A stretch of 38,394 nt of DNA, from assembly GCA_028822935.1 (NCBI GenBank), contig JAPKCM010000039.1, positions 1 to 38,394 of the forward strand, given 5' to 3'. The notes under the pieces were generated by a model. The model did not search any database. It was not told where the DNA came from and was given only the letters and a program-made list of their open reading frames with translations. Within the stretch, counting starts at the first letter, position 1. The number at the start of each line of letters is the position of its first letter. The translations under genes were made by a program, and so were the position numbers. This stretch comes from Akkermansiaceae bacterium. Its GTDB lineage: Bacteria; Verrucomicrobiota; Verrucomicrobiia; Verrucomicrobiales; Akkermansiaceae. Below, one piece after another: positions 17,088 to 24,487 of the stretch.

Positions 17088-18266
17088 CTAGATCCGCACG
17101 AAGATTTTGCGGCGGGACATCCACCAAACGATGAGCCACAGCACAAAAAGCACGGTGCCGCGCTCTAACATTGACACCCACTGTTCGCCGAATGACTGGA
17201 ACACATCCTGGCCAAAATGGATGCGTAGCTGGTTGCGGATAAAGCTGCTACCCAGCTGCCAGGTGCAGTAAAGGGTGATCGGGTTGAGGCCGACGACAAC
17301 CAGCGGGAAGGTCCAGCGCTTCCAGCCGCGCCAATCGACCACGGCGACAAATCCCGCAAGCATGAGCGTGACCCATCCGGCACTGAAGATCGCCCAGCTC
17401 GGGGTCCAGATCCGTTTTGCGAGCGGGCAGATCCCGAGCGCGTCGATCAGAAACCCTAAGAGAATTCCAAGAACCCCGGCCACCACGAGGCGCTTGATCT
17501 TGGCGATCATCGAAAGCTCGCTGCGCAAGAGCCGACCCGCTAACAGACCGAAGATCATTGTGGCGAGCGAGGGGATGAAATTGAGGGTCTGATAACCGCC
17601 GCGATTGTGAGTGAAGAGCTCGGAGCGAGGGAACAGATTAAGGAACGATTGATCGAAAGCGGCGGCGAAGTTGCTGTTTTTCTCCCAATGGGCACCAAAC
17701 CCTCGTAGGTGGGTCCAATCGGCTGGCACCCCGACTGCCGCCCAATCGAAATCTTCGGCCGGCAGCGGGTAGAGGGCGAAGGCGAGCCAGTAGGCGGCCA
17801 GCACACCGAAGGCCGCGATCAAGGTCGTGCGCGATTTGGTGAAGGCGAGGAGGAAGAGGAGCGGGTAGCCGAGCCCAATTTGTGCGAGCACGTTAGGGAA
17901 TTCCCACTGGGTTTCGCGGCGCCACGCCGAGGTGAGGAATACTGCGATCAGGACCAGCAGCAGGCCGCGCCAGAAGGCGTGGCCGAGCATCGCGGTGAAG
18001 CTTTGCCCGCACGCCTGGCGTTTGGCGATCGACCACGGAAGCGCGACGCCGACCATGAACATGAAGGCGGGCTGAATGAGGTCCCAGAGCGAGCAACCGG
18101 TCCACTCAACGTGCTCGGTGTGGTGGCCGATGAACTGCCAGACGCCACTGTCGGAATGCTGTTTGGCGATCGACGCCAGTCCGAATCCACCCGACGCCAT
18201 GAGCAGCATGATGAAGCCTCGAAAGGCGTCGAGCGAGACGAGGCGTTCCGGTTTGGTCGTGTTCAT
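17088..18266 (-). CDS. Membrane acyltransferase, heparan-alpha-glucosaminide N-acetyltransferase-like (COG4299/DUF5009)
   Basis: The 392-residue polytopic membrane protein starts with the family signature RLVSLDAFRGFIMLLM, followed by a second conserved block, WTGCSLWDLIQPAFMFMVG. About ten hydrophobic segments follow, including LLLVLIAVFLTSA, IGLGYPLLFLLAF, the SLATMIFGLLAGRLLRSE segment and WVTLMLAGFVAVV, and there is a final membrane helix near VLFVLWLIVWW. The human relative HGSNAT transfers acetyl groups from cytosolic acetyl-CoA across the membrane to terminal glucosamine. Bacterial members are uncharacterised but presumably acylate a periplasmic glycan or sugar. An SGNH hydrolase lies immediately upstream on the same strand, so acylation and deacylation of the same polymer is an attractive but unproven link. 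Confidence 0.88.
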   Translation of the reverse strand: MNTTKPERLVSLDAFRGFIMLLMASGGFGLASIAKQHSDSGVWQFIGHHTEHVEWTGCSLWDLIQPAFMFMVGVALPWSIAKRQACGQSFTAMLGHAFWRGLLLVLIAVFLTSAWRRETQWEFPNVLAQIGLGYPLLFLLAFTKSRTTLIAAFGVLAAYWLAFALYPLPAEDFDWAAVGVPADWTHLRGFGAHWEKNSNFAAAFDQSFLNLFPRSELFTHNRGGYQTLNFIPSLATMIFGLLAGRLLRSELSMIAKIKRLVVAGVLGILLGFLIDALGICPLAKRIWTPSWAIFSAGWVTLMLAGFVAVVDWRGWKRWTFPLVVVGLNPITLYCTWQLGSSFIRNQLRIHFGQDVFQSFGEQWVSMLERGTVLFVLWLIVWWMSRRKIFVRI

Positions 18267-18399
18267 GGTTTGAGCGGGCGAAGGCTTACGCGGCAGAGAG
18301 GGTCAGAAGAGGAGGCGTCGTAGGAATTCGGAGCATGATGGTAGGGTAGAGGGAACGGAACCGGAGACGCTGATCTTATCGGGAATGTGACAACAAGGA

Positions 18400-18415
18400 G
18401 CGAAACTTGTTTCGC
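18400..18415 (-). terminator. Perfect 7-bp hairpin after the SGNH hydrolase gene
   Basis: GCGAAAC and GTTTCGC form a near-perfect palindrome (18400-18415) 18 bases past the SGNH stop codon. Read on the reverse strand it is followed by TCCTTGTTGTC, a weak T-rich tail. It may terminate or attenuate read-through into the acyltransferase gene. Confidence 0.4.
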
Positions 18416-18433
18416 CGCTCGAAGCGGACCATC

Positions 18434-19648
18434 TCAGTTTGAAGCTCCGTTGATGGCGGCGCCTAACTTTATCCGGGGTGATCTTTGAAGATGCGCAGAC
18501 TCCCGGCGCTTTTTGAGAATCTCTCTGATCACCGGTTCGATGCCATCGCCCATCTTCATAAAGCCGAGGTCGGTCGGGTGGACCCCGTCGACGGTACATT
18601 CGTCGGCGTGGTCTCCGAGGAGGGTGCCGCCGCCGAGGAAGTGGAGATTCATGTCGCCCGCTGACCGTCGCGTTTTGACGAAGTCGGCTTGAAACTTTTC
18701 GCGTGCTTTTGCGGACTTCAGGCTGGCAGGATTGTGCAATTCTCCGGCGTAGCGGATCTTAGAAATGATGAGGATGGAGAGGTCTTTATCGTGCTCACGG
18801 AGGAGATCGACGAAGGGGCGGAGCGTCTTGCGGATTGATTCTCCGGCATTGGCCTCGTAGTCGAGGACGACCAAGCTCTTCCGCTCGATCTGGTTGATGA
18901 GCTTTGCCAGCTCGGGCTCGCCCCTGCCGTTCCCGGAGAAGCCCAGATTGATGAACTCGCGGCCCAGCCGGCGGCTGAGAATATTGGGGTAGGCCATGCC
19001 CGGACGGGCGGCGCAGCCACCCTGGGTGATCGAGGTGCCGTAGACCACGATGCGACCGTCGTGCTTGTAGGGGAGCGGTGCCGCAATCGTCGCACCGGCC
19101 ACGACGCCGATCTCGACTGAGTCGACGCCATTGTAGAGCGGAAAGTTGAGAGTGAAGTGCCGGTTCGATTTCGATCCGGTGAACAAGGTGACCTCGTAAT
19201 CTTTCGCGCCCGAGTCGAACCTCGTCGTCCCGGCGTAGCGTTGCTCCCCAGCTTGGCCGAGGTAGAGATCGAAGCCGCTCTGCCCGGTGGCGGGCATGTG
19301 ATACATCCCGGACGGTTGCCTCAGCTTCACGCGGACGAGAACTTTCGGGCTATCGGATTGGAACTGAATCTGGCCGCCAGCGGTCGAGTCGGCAAGGCTG
19401 TCGACTGCTGGACGGATGGGCCACTCCGGCTTCACTGGCAAGCGGCGGTATACCTTGTCATCACTGATCCAAGGGAAGCCCACGAGGCGGAAGGGTGCGG
19501 TGCGCGGATCGAACCACGCGACGCCATTGGTATCGGCCTTCTCCAGAGTCATGTTGGGATCGAGCTTCTCGATGTCGATCTCCTGAGCTTGGAGAAATGA
19601 TAATCCCACGAGGGTGAGATGCATTGCGATGGTGATGAAGAGTTTCAT
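18434..19648 (-). CDS. Secreted SGNH/GDSL hydrolase
   Basis: The 404-residue protein has a signal peptide (MKLFITIAMHLTLVGLSFLQAQE) and an N-terminal beta-sandwich (residues ~30-190). The SGNH core follows with nucleophile Ser206 in GTSITQGG, the block II glycine/asparagine in GFSGNGRGEPE, and the catalytic Asp354 and His357 in DGVHPTD. Homologues deacetylate or de-esterify polysaccharides; the N-terminal sandwich plus SGNH layout is common in carbohydrate esterases. The last ~25 residues (HLQRSPRIKLGAAINGASN) look like an unconserved extension. The order SGNH hydrolase then acyltransferase on one strand suggests a shared promoter, with the small hairpin between them modulating expression. 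Confidence 0.88.
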   Translation of the reverse strand: MKLFITIAMHLTLVGLSFLQAQEIDIEKLDPNMTLEKADTNGVAWFDPRTAPFRLVGFPWISDDKVYRRLPVKPEWPIRPAVDSLADSTAGGQIQFQSDSPKVLVRVKLRQPSGMYHMPATGQSGFDLYLGQAGEQRYAGTTRFDSGAKDYEVTLFTGSKSNRHFTLNFPLYNGVDSVEIGVVAGATIAAPLPYKHDGRIVVYGTSITQGGCAARPGMAYPNILSRRLGREFINLGFSGNGRGEPELAKLINQIERKSLVVLDYEANAGESIRKTLRPFVDLLREHDKDLSILIISKIRYAGELHNPASLKSAKAREKFQADFVKTRRSAGDMNLHFLGGGTLLGDHADECTVDGVHPTDLGFMKMGDGIEPVIREILKKRRESAHLQRSPRIKLGAAINGASN

Positions 19649-19728
19649 AATTTTGAGAGAAGTATGCCGAATGGTCGATGTGATTGCGAGCCTATCCGCT
19701 GGTCACGGACAGGTCCTGATACCTCCGC

Positions 19729-19752
19729 CGCCCATGGGTCTTTCAATGGGCG
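19729..19752. repeat. Inverted repeat (hairpin) behind the shortened SGNH gene
   Basis: CGCCCAT (19729-19735) and ATGGGCG (19746-19752) form a 7-bp stem with a 10-base loop, four bases past the stop codon of the reverse-strand gene ending at 19757. No T-run follows on the reverse strand. It could be a terminator of the once intact gene or simply an RNA-stabilising 3' hairpin. Confidence 0.35.
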
Positions 19753-19756
19753 ACGT

Positions 19757-20200
19757 TTAACGTTTTTCGAACACTTCAAAATGGAGCTGGCGGATGGCGA
19801 GGAAGTTGATCCAGTTGCGGAGGGCGTAGCCGCAGACCTCGAGGTTGGTTTCGTGGTAGAGATTGTTCTTTCCGCCGGAGGGGTGCACGCCGTCTTTAGA
19901 GATGAGGGTGTCTTTCCACTTCCCGTTCGCTGGCGTCTTCGGGAGTCCGCCGTCAGCGACGAGGTATTTGCCGGGGTCATCCCAACTCAGCGACGACCAG
20001 AAGGCCATCGAGTAGGTGATGGAGTCGCCGAACTGTACAACGTAGCCTTTTTCACCCGCGAATTCAGTAGTGATCTTACGTGCCCGGACGAGCACCTCGG
20101 GGCTCAATTTTTCCGGGTGGGCGAGCTCGGCAGCTTGCAAGGAGGCAGCGAAAATTTGTGTGAACAGCACAAGGAGAAAAAAGAGGGATTGGTTTGTCAT
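19757..20200 (-). pseudogene. SGNH hydrolase with the centre of the catalytic domain deleted
   Basis: The frame is intact: a signal peptide (MTNQSLFFLLVLFTQIFAAS), block I with the nucleophile Ser60 in QFGDSITYSM, and block V with Asp103 and His106 in DGVHPSGG, ending in the family-typical GYALRNWINFLAIRQLHFE. Only 43 residues separate Ser60 from Asp103, compared with 148 in the neighbouring full-length SGNH protein. Blocks II and III, which supply the oxyanion-hole glycine and asparagine, are absent. At 147 residues it cannot form a complete SGNH fold. An in-frame internal deletion in a once larger secreted esterase explains this best. It lies next to another broken gene. Confidence 0.75.
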
Positions 20201-20300
20201 GTTTAAGTTCCATGGAATTTGGCCAGACGAGAAAATACCAATCCGGCGGACGCGGAGATGGCGATTGTATCGGGAGGCGCTTGGGAGCTAGGCTCTCTGC

Positions 20301-21237
20301 ATGAAAATGTTGCGCCTGCTTCTCACTGTTCTTGTGGCATTGCCATTCGGCGTTTTGTCCGCTGGATCGTTCACGCTGGAGTCGAAGGGCTACGGGGCGT
20401 GGTCGGACGCGGCAACCTGGCAGCCCGAGCGTCAGCCGAAAGCGGGCGATAAGGTGCATATCCGCTCCGGGCATGCGGTGGTTTTTGATTCCAAATCTTC
20501 CGATCTGATTCCCTTTCTTCACATCGAGGGTTCGCTCGTTTTCGCTTGTGACCGGGATACGGAATTGAATGTCGCGGTCATGAAGGTTGGTGGAGGAAAA
20601 GAGAAACACTCAGGCATCGCGGATGTGCATGGCACAAGATGGTACCGATCAGCGCACGCCTGGAAGTGGGCACACCTGAGAAGCCAATCCCGGCCGGGGT
20701 CACGGCGCGGATCCGACTGCACTTCATCGATGGACTCGACAAGGCCGAGGCACCGCTGCTCACCTCCCGGCCGGGCGGGCGCATGGATTTTCACGGGGTG
20801 TCGATGACGAGGAGTTCACTACCGAGGAGCGCCGTATCAAGAAGATCGACGGCACGCAGATCACGCTCGACCGCGCGCTCCAAAATTCCCACGCCGGTGC
20901 TGGGAAAAAGTATCGCTGTGAGGTGGCCAAACTGTTGGACCCGATCGATGACCAGCCGCCCGCGACCATCATCACGTGGCCGAAGCGTGGCTTGCCGGTC
21001 AAACTCGGCAAGGATGGCACGCTCAAAGTACGCGGCACCAGCACCGACGACTACGAGATCGCCGGAGTGGTGGTCAACGGTGTGGAAGCGAGCGACCTCG
21101 ATTATAATTTCACCGGGTGGAGCGTCAAGCTGAGCGGCTTGAAACCGGATAAACTAAAATTAACCGCACTCGCAACTGACAAGGCAGAAAATCGGGAGCA
21201 GACTGCGCACATCCTCATGATCACAATCATCGAATGA
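20301..21237 (+). pseudogene. Broken gene for a secreted G8-domain protein
   Basis: Three forward frames together make one interrupted protein. Frame one (from the ATG at 20301) gives a signal peptide and the start of a G8 domain: WSDAATWQPERQPKAGDKVHI, then FLHIEGSLVF. Frame two (around 20639) continues with ARLEVGTPEKPIPAG and SRPGGRMDFHG. Frame three reads TEERRIKKIDGTQITLDRAL and CEVAKLLD and ends in an Ig-like C-terminal domain up to the stop at 21237. The shifts lie near 20600-20640 and 20790-20810. Sequence expected between MDFHG and EERRI, and the whole beta-helix that normally follows G8, are missing. G8 proteins (relatives of CEMIP/TMEM2) are secreted beta-helix proteins linked to polysaccharide handling. 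The isomerase ATG at 21234 overlaps its stop codon. Confidence 0.75.
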
Positions 21238-22112
21238 AAATTCTAACTCTTATCCTAATCCTGTCCCTCGGGGCGTCCTTTGCCGACGAGGCGACGGAGA
21301 ACCTCAAGGGGAAGAATCTCGTCGCGTGGTGCATTGTCCCTTTCGATGCCAAGAAACGGAACCCCGCCGAGCGGGCGGAGATGCTTAAGGAACTTGGTAT
21401 TGGCCGCTGCGCCTACGATTGGCGCAATGAGCACGTCGTCGAGTTTGAGGAAGAGATCCTCCAATACAAAAAGCACGGCATCGAGTACTTTGCCTTTTGG
21501 GGCGGACATGAATCGGCTTTCGCGCTTTTCGAAAAGCACGGACTCCACCCGCAGATTTGGCAAACCGCCCCGAGCCCGAAGGCCGGCACGCAGGAGGAAA
21601 AAGTCGCGACCGCCGTGACGTCGCTGGAAGCGCTGGCAAAGCGCACCGCAACGCTCGGTTGCAAGCTGGGCCTCTACAATCATGGCGGCTGGGGTGGTGA
21701 GCCGGGAAATCTTGTCGCGGTGTGCCAAGGAGTCCGCGCCCGCGGCCACAAGCACGTTGGTATCGTCTACAACTGGCACCACGGCCACGGACATATCGAT
21801 GATTGGAAAAAATCTCTCGCCCTGATGAAACCATTCCTCCACTGCCTCAACCTCAACGGCATGAACGACGCAGCGCAACCAAAGATTCTCCCGCTGGCAC
21901 AGGGCGAGCACGATCTGGCGATGCTGAAGACGGTCGTCACAAGCGGCTACGAGGGGCCGGTCGGCATTCTTGATCATCAAAACCAACTCGATTCAAAGAT
22001 CGCGCTCGGCGACAATCTTGATGGTCTGGAGTGGCTCAAGAAAGAACTCGCGAACCCGGGCTCCGGTGGCACCAAGCCAAGCCCAAGGCAATCTTCAGAA
22101 TCAGGTAAGTGA
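21234..22112 (+). CDS. Exported sugar phosphate isomerase/epimerase-like TIM-barrel protein
   Basis: The 292-residue product carries a Sec signal peptide (MKILTLILILSLGASFADE) and a xylose-isomerase-like TIM barrel (AP endonuclease 2 superfamily): AEMLKELGIGRCAYDW, HGIEYFAFWG, LGCKLGLYNHGGWGGEP, KHVGIVYNWHHGHGHIDDW, LHCLNLNGMND and EGPVGILDHQ. His and Asp/Glu residues at strand ends are in the places expected for divalent-metal ligands. Exported versions are frequent in PVC genomes beside Gfo/Idh/MocA oxidoreductases, and a role in isomerising a free sugar is inferred, not shown. Its ATG overlaps the TGA of the broken G8 gene, so translation was probably coupled to that gene before it decayed. 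The C-terminal ~20 residues are low-complexity (SGGTKPSPRQSSESGK). Confidence 0.85.
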   Translation: MKILTLILILSLGASFADEATENLKGKNLVAWCIVPFDAKKRNPAERAEMLKELGIGRCAYDWRNEHVVEFEEEILQYKKHGIEYFAFWGGHESAFALFEKHGLHPQIWQTAPSPKAGTQEEKVATAVTSLEALAKRTATLGCKLGLYNHGGWGGEPGNLVAVCQGVRARGHKHVGIVYNWHHGHGHIDDWKKSLALMKPFLHCLNLNGMNDAAQPKILPLAQGEHDLAMLKTVVTSGYEGPVGILDHQNQLDSKIALGDNLDGLEWLKKELANPGSGGTKPSPRQSSESGK

Positions 22113-22134
22113 GGAAACTTTAGCGAGGTTCAAT

Positions 22135-23019
22135 TTAGGGATTTTTTCTCAGGTCGCCCTTGAACTTAAACGCCTTCTTTCCGGTGATATCCGCGCTCGT
22201 GAATGAAGGGCACCAGTATTTCTCCACGTGCCCGATGACCAGGTCGGTGCCAGTGAAGTGGTCGACACCCGGCGGACGTTCGGGGTTGTACATCGTATCG
22301 GTCATGTCACGCATCAGGGTGACGTTCTTTCCGAGTTTCGTCATCTGCCGGATTCCGAACGGCCGACCGAGGACACACATGTTCAGGTGCACGCCGCAAA
22401 GGATAACGTTTTCGATTCCGCGTTCGGCGAGCAGATTGTAGGTCTCCTGGCCGCTATCGGTCAAAGCGTCGCCCTCGACCATCTCGATCAGCTTAATCTG
22501 GCGCGACCAGGCTTCGCGAATCTCGCACTTCTCGCCCTTGCAACTGCAGCCCATATCCGAGTCGTCGATTGGAAGGACACCTTCGAACTTCGGATCCGTC
22601 CAACACCAGGAGGTTCCCCAGCGGGGCGCGGTCGAAAGTTCGATGGGTGCTTTGGCGAACTTCGCGGCTTGGGCGAGTTTGCGCTGCGGCATGGTCTTGT
22701 AAAAATCAACCACGCTGCTTGGGGCATGGATGATGAAGACGCCCCGAGCACGCGCCGCCTTCACCGTCTCATTCAATGCCGGAGCCATCTCCGCGACCCG
22801 GCGTGAAGCCGATTTGCACCAGTGATCGTCCCACATGTCACAGATGATCAGCGCCGTCTTCTCCGGCTTCCAATTCACCTGCTTGGTCGTCGGATCTGCG
22901 CTGGCGTCCTCTTTGCTGCGCGCACGCAAGTTGAGTTCGAGATCTTCAGCCAAGGCGCTCGTCGACGTCATCATGGTGATCAGCGCACTTGCACAGATCA
23001 ATTTTTGCAAGCCTTTCAT
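22135..23019 (-). CDS. Exported cysteine hydrolase, isochorismatase superfamily
   Basis: The start is set at the ATG ending at 23019, which opens a signal peptide (MKGLQKLICASALITMMTST, then SALAE). A longer frame to 23067 adds 16 unlikely residues. The 294-residue protein has the isochorismatase-like triad: Asp61 in LIICDMWDD, a candidate Lys176 in SRQIKLIEM and nucleophile Cys215 in GVHLNMCVLGRP, with IENVILCGV as the strand leading to it. Relatives are nicotinamidases, N-carbamoyl hydrolases and similar C-N hydrolases. It carries a cysteine-rich insertion (DSDMGCSCKGEKCEIREAW, residues ~153-171). It is divergent from the oxidoreductase gene at 23145, with 125 bases between, and convergent with the isomerase (22-base gap). 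Confidence 0.85.
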   Translation of the reverse strand: MKGLQKLICASALITMMTSTSALAEDLELNLRARSKEDASADPTTKQVNWKPEKTALIICDMWDDHWCKSASRRVAEMAPALNETVKAARARGVFIIHAPSSVVDFYKTMPQRKLAQAAKFAKAPIELSTAPRWGTSWCWTDPKFEGVLPIDDSDMGCSCKGEKCEIREAWSRQIKLIEMVEGDALTDSGQETYNLLAERGIENVILCGVHLNMCVLGRPFGIRQMTKLGKNVTLMRDMTDTMYNPERPPGVDHFTGTDLVIGHVEKYWCPSFTSADITGKKAFKFKGDLRKNP

Positions 23020-23144
23020 AAAAAGAGATTGCCAGTGCCGATGGGATCCCACAAGGCTCGACATCATCCATTTTAAGAATAGGCGGTCGGACCAGCCTCT
23101 TCGAAAAGCTCGCCAGCAGGAGCTGACTCGTCTAGTAATACGGA

Positions 23145-24377
23145 ATGCAAAACCGTCGCCATTTCATCAGCACTGCCGCTGCTGCCTCGCTCGTAACCAC
23201 CGCACACGCGGAGACCAAGCCCGGCCAGAAACTCCGCGTCGGTATCATGGGACTCAGCCGTGGCAAGGCACACATCAGCAACTTCGCCCAGCTCGAGGGT
23301 GTCGAGATCGCCTACGTCTGTGATGTGGACCAGAACCGCCTCGCCGCCGGGGCCAAATTCGCGGCCGACCGCCAGAATGGCAAGGCTCCCAAAGCCGTCA
23401 CGGACTTCCGCCGCATCCTCGAAGACAAAGACGTCGATATCCTTTCCATTGCTGCTCCGAATTTTTGGCACGCGCCCGCCACCATCCTCGCCTGCGACGC
23501 CGGCAAACATGTCTACGTGGAAAAGCCCGGCAGCCACAACGCGCGCGAAGCTGAACTCATGGTCGCGGTCGCGCAACGCACCGGGCGCAAAGTGCAGATG
23601 GGCAACCAGCGCCGCAGCGCCCCGGGTTTCCGGGAAGGGATTGAAAAACTCAAAGCCGGTGCCATTGGTCAACTCCGCTACGCACGCTGCTGGTACGACA
23701 ACAAGCGGACTTCGATCGGAAAGGGCAAACCCGCCGCCGTCCCGGCACACCTCGACTACGATCTCTGGCAGGGGCCCGTCCCCGCGCGCCCTTACAAAGA
23801 CAACCTGATCCATTACAACTGGCATTGGCACTGGCTCTACGGCGGCGGCGAACTCGCCAACAATGGCGTGCACGCCCTCGATATCGCCCGCTGGGCACTC
23901 GGAGTCGATCTACCGATCCTCACCAGCTACACTGGTGGGCGCTACCATTTCGACGACGATCAGGAGACACCCGACACCGCCGACGCGACCTACGATTTCG
24001 GGAAAGTCGGAATGAGCTGGCACGGTAGCAGTTGTCTGCAGCGCAAGCACGAAAAACACTCCTTCGTCAGCATCTATGGCGACGGTGGCATCATGTCATT
24101 CGACGGCGGCGGCTACCGCATCCATGACAACGCCGGCAAGCTCGTGGAGGAAAACATGCCGGGCCTCAGCGACATCCCCCACTTCCAAAACTTCGTCAAT
24201 GCCATCCGCAAAGGCGAGGCGCTCAATGCAGAAATCGCCGACGCCCAGAAGAGCACGATGCTCTGCCACCTCGGCAATATCGCCTATCGGGAGGGCGTTC
24301 AGATCAAGGGCACCAAGGCTCCCGGGAAGCTCTGGCAGAGAGAATACTCAGACCTCTGGAAGCCCGCCGGGATCTAG
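23145..24377 (+). CDS. Tat-exported Gfo/Idh/MocA family oxidoreductase
   Basis: The 410-residue protein has a twin-arginine signal (NRRHFISTAAAASLVTTAHAE). A Rossmann domain follows with VGIMGLSRGKAH, YVCDVDQNRLA, AAPNFWHAPA and the EKP motif at 126-128 (HVYVEKPGSHN). The C-terminal domain includes KVQMGNQRR, HLDYDLWQGPVP and a histidine-rich HYNWHWHWLYGGGELANNGVHALDIARWALG. It resembles exported members that act on sugars or inositol-like compounds using bound NAD(P). It is the first gene of a forward block: the PVC-type heme protein starts 110 bases later and a second oxidoreductase follows that. Electron transfer from this enzyme to the heme protein is conceivable but not shown by the sequence. 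Confidence 0.92.
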   Translation: MQNRRHFISTAAAASLVTTAHAETKPGQKLRVGIMGLSRGKAHISNFAQLEGVEIAYVCDVDQNRLAAGAKFAADRQNGKAPKAVTDFRRILEDKDVDILSIAAPNFWHAPATILACDAGKHVYVEKPGSHNAREAELMVAVAQRTGRKVQMGNQRRSAPGFREGIEKLKAGAIGQLRYARCWYDNKRTSIGKGKPAAVPAHLDYDLWQGPVPARPYKDNLIHYNWHWHWLYGGGELANNGVHALDIARWALGVDLPILTSYTGGRYHFDDDQETPDTADATYDFGKVGMSWHGSSCLQRKHEKHSFVSIYGDGGIMSFDGGGYRIHDNAGKLVEENMPGLSDIPHFQNFVNAIRKGEALNAEIADAQKSTMLCHLGNIAYREGVQIKGTKAPGKLWQREYSDLWKPAGI

Positions 24378-24487
24378 CCCGCTTCACTCTCGCAAAAAAA
24401 GCCCCCCACCTCACCAAAGAGATAAATGACATCCTGATCGGCAAGGAATTTCCTTCTCTCGCTGATCTCCTTGGCGATGATGGGAAA

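Noticed and set aside
24378-24487. Open frame just upstream of the giant PVC-type gene that could extend its N-terminus
   Set aside because: The upstream residues (KEINDILIGKEFPSLADLLG) have no start codon in good context and would bury the clear signal peptide that begins at 24488. A reverse-strand frame over the same bases looks equally protein-like, so neither is supported.
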